From Microbacteriaceae bacterium (lineage in GTDB: Bacteria > Actinomycetota > Actinomycetes > Actinomycetales > Microbacteriaceae), in contig JALRLI010000030.1 in assembly GCA_023254555.1 (NCBI GenBank), forward strand, positions 1 to 11,833: a stretch of 11,833 nt of DNA, in the 5' to 3' direction. Positions 7,312-11,833 of the stretch are shown here, piece by piece (positions within the stretch are counted from its first letter, which is position 1; every line of letters starts with the position of its first letter). The notes below the pieces were generated by a model. It was given only the letters and a program-made list of their open reading frames with translations, was not told where the DNA came from and did no database searches. The translations under genes and the position numbers were made by a program.

Positions 7312-10065
7312 ATGGCTGGAAAGACGCAATCTTCGCGCTCAAAACGCGGATCATCCAACTCGCGCTCCTCAGCGAGCAAGAAAAACGTCGCGTTCGATTC
7401 GCACCAGCCACAGGGCGCACTCGCGAAACTGTGGATGGCCTCAGCACACGGGGTGGGCGCACTCTGCCGCGCATTCAGAGTTGAGCCACTCGCCCCAGAC
7501 GATCGTCGCGACGGTGTACCGATGTTGTTTATGGTGCTGGCTGTTCTGGGTGCAATCTTTGAGTGGTTCATGATCGGCAGCGATCTCGCTGTGGGATTCT
7601 CTGCAATCACCTTTGGCGGTCTGTTTGGTCGCTCAGCCTTCGCACTGCCAATTGTTTTTTTGTTGCTCGCCATCTGGCTCTTCAACCACCCGAGTTCGAG
7701 GCATGATAACCGCCGAATCATTATTGGCGTTGTGCTGCTGTTGGTGAGCGTATCGGCCCTGTTGCACATCGTTTTGGGTCAACCAACTCCCGCTGAGGGA
7801 ATTGACGATCTCTCACAAGCCGGTGGTCTGATCGGCTGGATGCTCGGAGCACCACTAGCGCTTCTGACCCCTGTTGGTGGATCCATAGTTGCGGTGCTGC
7901 TTGCGGTGATGTCGGTGCTCATCATCACTCGAACGCCGCCCACCAAAATCGTCTCTCGTGTACGTGACGGCTGGGCTTTTTTGTTTGGCACGGCACGGCA
8001 CCACGATGACGAAGTTCTTGCTGATCAGAGTACCGGCGAAGTTCTCGATGAGGCGCAGTCAACGCTGCCCTGGTGGCGCCGAAATTCTTCTGGGAGAGAA
8101 GAAGACCCGGAATACGCCGATGCCTCGAATCAAATCACAGATGTTCTCGGCGAAGCGGGGTCTGGGGTTTCGGGCTTTGATTCAGCGGTAGAGCGCGAGA
8201 ATGCTACGTCTGAACAAGACGGTTATCCAACCGGTCTCCTTGAAGACCTACTCGGGGCTGAACGCGCCGTGAGTAATCAGACCGGCCCTACGGCATCTGG
8301 CTTGGCTGATGACTCGCTGACACAGAGTATTGAAGAACTCGGCCTCGTTGAAAATGCCGCTCCGCACGAGGCGCCAACTGGCGCAGGTGCGGGCGAGGGG
8401 CAAACCGAGCAGTACGCGAAGTACCAGCTCCCCGACGCCACCACGCTCGCCCAAGGCGCACCTTCTAAGGCCAGGTCTGAAGCAAACGATGACGTGGTGA
8501 AGGCGATCACTGAGGTTCTTGCTCAGTTCAACGTTGATGCCAAAGTGACTGGGTTCTCTCGAGGCCCAACAGTCACGCGATACGAGATTGAACTCGGGCC
8601 AGGGGTCAAAGTTGAACGTGTCACCGCGCTTTCGAAGAACCTCGCCTACGCAGTAGCCTCGAACGAAGTTCGTATTCTCTCGCCCATCCCTGGCAAGAGT
8701 GCAATAGGCGTTGAGATTCCAAACCGAGACAGAGAGAACGTCTCACTCGGTGATGTGTTGCGCTCGCCGTTGGCAGCGAAGTCGAAGCATCCGCTCACAA
8801 TCGGTGTCGGCAAAGATGTTGAAGGTGGGTTTGTGCTCGCGAACCTCGCCAAGATGCCTCACCTCCTTGTCGCTGGCTCAACAGGGTCTGGTAAGTCGAG
8901 CTTCATTAACTCGATGATCACAAGTCTCCTGATGCGCGCCAAGCCGACCGAGGTGCGTATGGTCTTGATCGACCCCAAGCGCGTTGAGCTGACGAACTAC
9001 CAGGGCGTACCGCATCTCATCACGCCGATCATCACGAACCCAAAGAAAGCGGCTGAGTCGCTGCAGTGGGTCGTCAAAGAGATGGATATGCGTTACGACG
9101 ATCTGCAAAGCTTCGGGTTTCGGCATATCGATGACTTCAACGAGGCAGTTCGCACGGGCTCAATCGTCTTGCCCGAGGGGAGTGAGCGCAAGCTCAAGCC
9201 ATACCCGTACTTGCTGGTGGTCGTCGACGAACTCGCAGACCTGATGATGGTCGCACCGCGTGACGTTGAAGACTCCATCGTGCGTATTACCCAGCTCGCT
9301 CGGGCTGCCGGAATTCACCTTGTGTTGGCAACGCAGCGCCCATCCGTCGACGTGGTCACCGGTCTTATCAAGGCGAACGTGCCGAGTCGTCTGTCATTCG
9401 CGGTGGCTTCGGTCACCGACTCCCGAGTCATTCTCGACCAAGCGGGTGCGGACAAGCTCATTGGCCAGGGTGATGGTTTGTTCTTGCCGATGGGCGAGTC
9501 GAAACCGATGCGAGTGCAAGGCGCTTGGGTGACCGAAGAAGAAATTCACCGGGTAGTGTCCCACGTGAAGAAGCAGGGAACTCCCGAGTACCGCGCTGAT
9601 GTCACCGCGCAGGCTGCAAAGCGAGAAATCGACAGCGACATCGGAGACGATCTCGAAGACCTGCTCGCCGCGGCAGAACTGGTGGTTTCGACACAGTTCG
9701 GGTCGACATCCATGCTTCAGCGCAAGCTGCGCGTTGGCTTTGCGAAAGCGGGTCGGTTGATGGATCTACTCGAATCCCGTTCCATTGTCGGGCCCTCCGA
9801 AGGCTCAAAGGCCCGGGAGGTGCTCGTCAGCGCAGAGCAGCTGCCTGAGGTACTCGCGAGATTGCGCGGTGAAGATGTGCCCGCGCAGGTCGCCCCAACC
9901 GCAGCTGGTGCTGCGCAGGCAGTCGCCGGTGCGCCATCAAGCGCGGCAGCAGACTCGTCAGAACTCGAAAACGCGACCGTGCCGATCTCGGTGACCGTCA
10001 CCGAGATTGAAGAGGTTGAAGCCGAGGGTGATGAGGATGCCTGGAGCCTGACCGGACGTGACTAG
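7312..10065 (+). CDS. ftsK: DNA translocase FtsK
   Basis: FtsK is a septum-anchored, ATP-driven DNA pump that clears the chromosome terminus and helps dimer resolution at division. The protein has 917 residues. A basic N-terminus is followed by about four membrane segments (roughly 70-90, 109-124, 135-155 and 172-206). A variable acidic linker covers about 215-410, and the alpha/beta motor follows. Walker A GSTGSGKS is at 522-529 and Walker B LLVVVDE has D639 and E640. LATQRPSVDVVTG and the DKLIGQGDGLFLP block follow. The DNA-reading gamma winged helix lies near 790-865, including FGSTSMLQRKLRVGFAKAGR. A tail of about 50 residues, Ala-rich then acidic and ending in DAWSLTGRD, extends past gamma. 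A 67-base gap separates it from the upstream transferase, and it overlaps pgsA by 8 bases. Confidence 0.96.
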   Translation: MAGKTQSSRSKRGSSNSRSSASKKNVAFDSHQPQGALAKLWMASAHGVGALCRAFRVEPLAPDDRRDGVPMLFMVLAVLGAIFEWFMIGSDLAVGFSAITFGGLFGRSAFALPIVFLLLAIWLFNHPSSRHDNRRIIIGVVLLLVSVSALLHIVLGQPTPAEGIDDLSQAGGLIGWMLGAPLALLTPVGGSIVAVLLAVMSVLIITRTPPTKIVSRVRDGWAFLFGTARHHDDEVLADQSTGEVLDEAQSTLPWWRRNSSGREEDPEYADASNQITDVLGEAGSGVSGFDSAVERENATSEQDGYPTGLLEDLLGAERAVSNQTGPTASGLADDSLTQSIEELGLVENAAPHEAPTGAGAGEGQTEQYAKYQLPDATTLAQGAPSKARSEANDDVVKAITEVLAQFNVDAKVTGFSRGPTVTRYEIELGPGVKVERVTALSKNLAYAVASNEVRILSPIPGKSAIGVEIPNRDRENVSLGDVLRSPLAAKSKHPLTIGVGKDVEGGFVLANLAKMPHLLVAGSTGSGKSSFINSMITSLLMRAKPTEVRMVLIDPKRVELTNYQGVPHLITPIITNPKKAAESLQWVVKEMDMRYDDLQSFGFRHIDDFNEAVRTGSIVLPEGSERKLKPYPYLLVVVDELADLMMVAPRDVEDSIVRITQLARAAGIHLVLATQRPSVDVVTGLIKANVPSRLSFAVASVTDSRVILDQAGADKLIGQGDGLFLPMGESKPMRVQGAWVTEEEIHRVVSHVKKQGTPEYRADVTAQAAKREIDSDIGDDLEDLLAAAELVVSTQFGSTSMLQRKLRVGFAKAGRLMDLLESRSIVGPSEGSKAREVLVSAEQLPEVLARLRGEDVPAQVAPTAAGAAQAVAGAPSSAAADSSELENATVPISVTVTEIEEVEAEGDEDAWSLTGRD

Positions 10066-10633
10066 CTCGCCGAATCAGCAGCGCAACCTCAATGCGCCGA
10101 ACATTATCGCGAGCGCGCGTATTCTCGCGACTCCGTTTTTTATCTGGATGCTCCTCGCAGATGGCGGGCAAAACCAAGCGTTACGCTGGGGCGCCGCTAT
10201 TTTCTTCGTGGTTGCCATCGCCAGCGACGCACTCGATGGTTGGCTTGCTCGGCGCAACAACCAGGTAACTGAGCTCGGGAAGTTACTCGACCCGATTGCC
10301 GATAAATTTCTCACCGGAGGCGCGCTGGTCGCGCTCTCCATCCTGAACGAGTTGCCCTGGTGGATTACCGTTGTTGTGCTCGTGCGTGAAGTGGGCATCA
10401 CGATTCACCGACTGATTGTCGCCCATGATGTGGTTGTTGCAGCCGCCTGGATGGGTAAGCTCAAGACCGTGTCGCAGGCGGTCGCGATTGCACTTGCCCT
10501 CTTTCCGTTTGCGTCAGTCTTCGGTCAGTGGGTAATCGTTCTCAACGTGACCACGATGACTCTTGCGGTGGTGCTGACTATTCTCAGTGGTATCGACTAT
10601 GTCGTAACCTACGCCCGCTCGAAGAGGAGATAA
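10058..10633 (+). CDS. pgsA: CDP-diacylglycerol--glycerol-3-phosphate 3-phosphatidyltransferase (CDP-alcohol phosphatidyltransferase)
   Basis: This integral membrane enzyme makes phosphatidylglycerophosphate, the precursor of phosphatidylglycerol and cardiolipin. The 191-residue protein carries the full family signature DG-x2-AR-x8-G-x3-D-x3-D: D57, D60, G61, A64, R65, G74, D78 and D82 are all present, so the metal-binding acidic residues are intact. Several hydrophobic helices are seen, e.g. ATPFFIWMLLADG and WITVVVLVREVGITI. The GTG start at 10058 lies inside the end of ftsK (8-base overlap) and gives the conserved NLNAPNIIASARI region at residues 10-22. The only purine-rich site is GGAG at 10043-10046, so coupling to ftsK translation is likely. 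The position between ftsK and cinA is typical of actinobacteria. Exact alcohol specificity rests on context, because phosphatidylinositol-phosphate synthases share the motif. Confidence 0.92.
   Translation: MTSSPNQQRNLNAPNIIASARILATPFFIWMLLADGGQNQALRWGAAIFFVVAIASDALDGWLARRNNQVTELGKLLDPIADKFLTGGALVALSILNELPWWITVVVLVREVGITIHRLIVAHDVVVAAAWMGKLKTVSQAVAIALALFPFASVFGQWVIVLNVTTMTLAVVLTILSGIDYVVTYARSKRR
10624..10630 (+). promoter_or_regulatory. Shine-Dalgarno deciding the cinA TTG start
   Basis: GAGGAGA, within the last codons of pgsA, is four bases before the TTG at 10635. The next good family match begins within a dozen residues, and no upstream ATG is available. This supports the TTG. Confidence 0.65.
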
Positions 10634-10634
10634 G

Positions 10635-11159
10635 TTGACTGAGACCCGCGACGCTCACGAAATTATTGAACGCGCGCGGGAGTTAGGGCTCACCGTCGCT
10701 GTTGCTGAGTCACTCACGGGTGGACTGATTGCGTCTGGCCTTGTCGATGTTCCCGGAGCATCCGATGTGTTCATCGGCGGAATCATCAGCTACCACTCCG
10801 AGCTCAAGCACACGCTGCTGAAAGTGGATGCCGAGCTGCTAGCCGCACACGGGCCTGTCCATGAGCGAGTGGCCGAACAGATGGCGCTGGGAGCGCGGAT
10901 CGCGTGTGCGACGCATCGAGTGGGGGACGAGCATCCAATGCACCCTGACGTAGCGGTAGCTGTCACCGGTGTTGCAGGTCCTGATCCGGATGCGTTCTCT
11001 GGCGCACAACCCGGAACGGTGTTTATCGCGGTCAGTTCTCGGCTCGGCGAGCGCTCAGAGGAGTACCATTTTGCAGGCGACCGCGACGCTGTGCGAGCCC
11101 AGACTGCCGCCGCCGCGTTAGAGATGCTGCATGACGAGTTCTCGCTCCTGGGTGATTAA
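10635..11159 (+). CDS. cinA: Nicotinamide-nucleotide amidase (CinA C-terminal domain protein, PncC type)
   Basis: The 174-residue protein is the amidase domain of CinA, which deamidates nicotinamide mononucleotide to nicotinate mononucleotide for NAD recycling. Motifs: AVAESLTGGLIAS at about 22-34, with S26 as the expected nucleophile; GGIISYHSELKHTLL near 48-62; VHERVAEQMALGAR; and VAVTGVAGPDPDA near 111-123, followed by PGTVFIAV. The N-terminal molybdopterin-binding-like/ADP-ribose pyrophosphatase domain of full-length CinA is absent. This is a normal single-domain version and not a truncation, since it starts with its own ribosome-binding site one base after the pgsA stop. A short insert, HRVGDEHPMHPD, lies before the VTG strand. 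The name cinA is used by context; the older competence link is not implied. Confidence 0.93.
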   Translation: MTETRDAHEIIERARELGLTVAVAESLTGGLIASGLVDVPGASDVFIGGIISYHSELKHTLLKVDAELLAAHGPVHERVAEQMALGARIACATHRVGDEHPMHPDVAVAVTGVAGPDPDAFSGAQPGTVFIAVSSRLGERSEEYHFAGDRDAVRAQTAAAALEMLHDEFSLLGD

Positions 11160-11245
11160 TGGGCGATCCTGTCCAAAACTTGAGTCGACATGTAGCAAGT
11201 TACACGGCAAACATTCAGTTTCGCGCGTTATTGTTACAAAACAGT
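11160..11245 (+). other. Intergenic region upstream of the clgR promoter, with an inverted repeat
   Basis: This noncoding stretch lies between the cinA stop and the clgR promoter. It holds the inverted repeat AACTTG (11177-11182) / CAAGTT (11196-11201) with 13 bases between, which include GTCGAC. CAGTTT occurs at 11216-11221 and again at 11242-11247, 26 bases apart. The repeat has the geometry of an operator more than of a terminator (short stem, long loop, no T-run). It might bind ClgR itself or another regulator, but I cannot assign one. Confidence 0.3.
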
Positions 11246-11268
11246 TTGTCGTAGGCTTAGTGAATACT
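11246..11268 (+). promoter_or_regulatory. RecA-NDp (PafBC-type DNA-damage) promoter-like sequence before clgR
   Basis: TTGTCG at 11246-11251 matches the invariant TTGTCR of the actinobacterial RecA-NDp promoter class. Seventeen bases from the first T there is a -10-like AATACT (11263-11268), exactly the spacing of TTGTCR-GTG-N8-TAnnnT. The GTG is replaced by TAG and the first -10 base is A, so the match is good but imperfect. Transcription would start near 11275 and leave a short leader containing the clgR ribosome-binding site. Confidence 0.5.
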
Positions 11269-11285
11269 TAGGCTTGACTCAGCAG

Positions 11286-11293
11286 GAAGGGGA
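11286..11293 (+). promoter_or_regulatory. clgR ribosome-binding site
   Basis: GAAGGGGA lies six bases before the clgR ATG at 11300, and no other start with the family N-terminus is nearby. Unlike dapA and ftsK, this gene has a proper leader. Confidence 0.6.
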
Positions 11294-11299
11294 ACCCAG

Positions 11300-11623
11300 A
11301 TGGTACTAGTTCGTCAAGAAATTGGTGATGTGCTTCGCGATTTCCGCCTGCAAAAAGGGCGTACCCTGCGCCAAGTTGCCGGTGATGCAAGTGTCGCACT
11401 GGGCTACCTGAGCGAGGTTGAGCGAGGCCAGAAAGAAGCGTCAAGCGAAATTCTTGCCGCTGTGGCTGAGGCGCTCGACACCCCACTCTCGGTAATCATG
11501 GGTGAAGTGAGCGACCGGCTAGCTGTTCTTGAAGGTATTCGAGTGGGCATCGCCCAGCGTGTGCCAGACACTGTGCCTGAAGAGTTTGTTGCCGGGTACG
11601 CAGCAGAGATGCTCCCACGCTAA
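11300..11623 (+). CDS. clgR: ClgR-type XRE-family transcriptional regulator
   Basis: ClgR is a small helix-turn-helix activator known in Streptomyces, Corynebacterium and mycobacteria. It turns on clpP/clpC protease genes and, in corynebacteria, DNA-repair genes; it is itself degraded by Clp. The 107-residue protein has the typical N-terminus VRQEIGDVLRDFRLQKGRTL and an XRE helix-turn-helix near 22-48: TLRQVAGDASVALGYLSEVE, with the recognition helix ending in ERGQKEAS, then ILAAVAEALDTPLSVI. The C-terminus, EEFVAGYAAEMLPR, is short and ends in hydrophobic residues, as is common in Clp-degraded ClgR. It has its own promoter and ribosome-binding site, so it can be expressed apart from cinA. 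DUF3046 follows after 17 bases, as in many actinobacteria. Targets in this genome cannot be judged from the window. Confidence 0.88.
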   Translation: MVLVRQEIGDVLRDFRLQKGRTLRQVAGDASVALGYLSEVERGQKEASSEILAAVAEALDTPLSVIMGEVSDRLAVLEGIRVGIAQRVPDTVPEEFVAGYAAEMLPR

Positions 11624-11640
11624 AACTTCGGTGAATTTAC

Positions 11641-11833
11641 TTGCGGCTGAGTGAGTTCCGTCGGGCGGTTCTCGAAGAATTCGGCGAGGTAAATGGTGCA
11701 GCCCTGACACGGGAGCTGTGGCTTACCGACTTCTCGTCCACTGCTGATGAAGCTATTGCAGCAGGCGTTTCCCCGCGCGAGGTGTGGCTCGTACTCTGCA
11801 GAGAAATGGATGTTCCGCTCACGAGCAGGCATG
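11641..11833 (+). CDS. DUF3046 family protein, 3' end cut by the window edge
   Basis: Reading from the TTG at 11641 gives 64 complete codons with no stop, starting MRLSEFRRAVLEEFGEVNG. It continues with LTRELWLTDF, STADEAIAAG and the diagnostic SPREVWLVLCREMDVP, then LTSRH at the end. This is the small actinobacterial DUF3046 family, usually 60-70 residues, so only the last few residues and the stop are missing. A weak GGTGA lies six bases before the TTG. The function of the family is unknown. Its genes normally sit between clgR (or an equivalent) and recA, so recA is expected just after base 11833. Reverse-strand reading frames over this stretch are shadows. Confidence 0.85.
   Translation, partial: MRLSEFRRAVLEEFGEVNGAALTRELWLTDFSSTADEAIAAGVSPREVWLVLCREMDVPLTSRH

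Noticed and set aside
7305..7769. Reverse-strand open frame (154 codons) at the start of ftsK
   Set aside because: Antisense shadow of the FtsK N-terminal region with no family likeness and no ribosome-binding site context.
10635..11159. cinA as a truncated pseudogene
   Set aside because: Single-domain amidase forms are normal; it has its own ribosome-binding site and intact catalytic motifs.
11177..11201. AACTTG/CAAGTT as a terminator of cinA
   Set aside because: The stem is only 6 bp with a 13-base loop, AT-rich, with no T-run; it would be unstable as a terminator.
11292..11312. GAAC ... GTTC pair around the clgR start as a LexA box
   Set aside because: The spacing is 13 bases, not the 4 of the actinobacterial SOS box, and it overlaps the ribosome-binding site by chance.

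Overview
This window looks like a chromosomal housekeeping segment from an actinobacterium, most likely a member of the Microbacteriaceae (Micrococcales) with a moderate GC content (mid-50s percent by eye, not counted). The evidence is the gene order thyA-folA-dapA-rnj ... ftsK-pgsA-cinA-clgR-DUF3046. This is the classic actinobacterial dapA/rnj/ftsK/pgsA/cinA/clgR neighbourhood that runs into recA. Use of TTG and GTG starts is frequent, and some genes appear to be leaderless. Every gene I support is on the + strand, densely packed, and partial genes sit at both ends. I see no tRNA, rRNA, insertion sequence, phage gene or CRISPR array. No gene-free stretch exceeds 300 bases; the longest is about 140 bases, between cinA and clgR.

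Layout. Bases 1-288 hold the 3' end of thymidylate synthase, overlapping dihydrofolate reductase (285-830) by an ATGA junction, which gives a thymidylate/folate pair. A perfect 14-bp hairpin sits on the folA stop codon and probably closes that unit. A likely leaderless promoter then drives dapA (lysine/diaminopimelate synthesis), followed by rnj (RNase J) behind a strong AGGAGG. Bases 3579-7244 hold a tightly linked trio of cell-wall genes: a FemABX-type transferase, a MurJ-type lipid II flippase and a second, different FemABX-type transferase. After a 67-base gap comes ftsK, then pgsA (8-base overlap) and the amidase-only cinA. The 140-base gap that follows carries a promoter-like sequence resembling the actinobacterial DNA-damage (RecA-NDp, PafBC-type) promoter. 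It precedes clgR, then a DUF3046 gene cut by the window end, where recA would be expected next.

How it fits together. The left part supplies nucleotides and diaminopimelate/lysine precursors and handles RNA turnover. The middle trio suggests that lipid II is decorated with amino acids on the inner membrane face and then flipped. The right part covers chromosome translocation at division, phospholipid synthesis, NAD salvage and control of the Clp protease/DNA repair regulon. The most unusual item is the fem-murJ-fem cassette. It is a plausible lipid II tailoring-and-export module, but every component family is known, so any novelty would lie in the arrangement and the amino-acid specificity.
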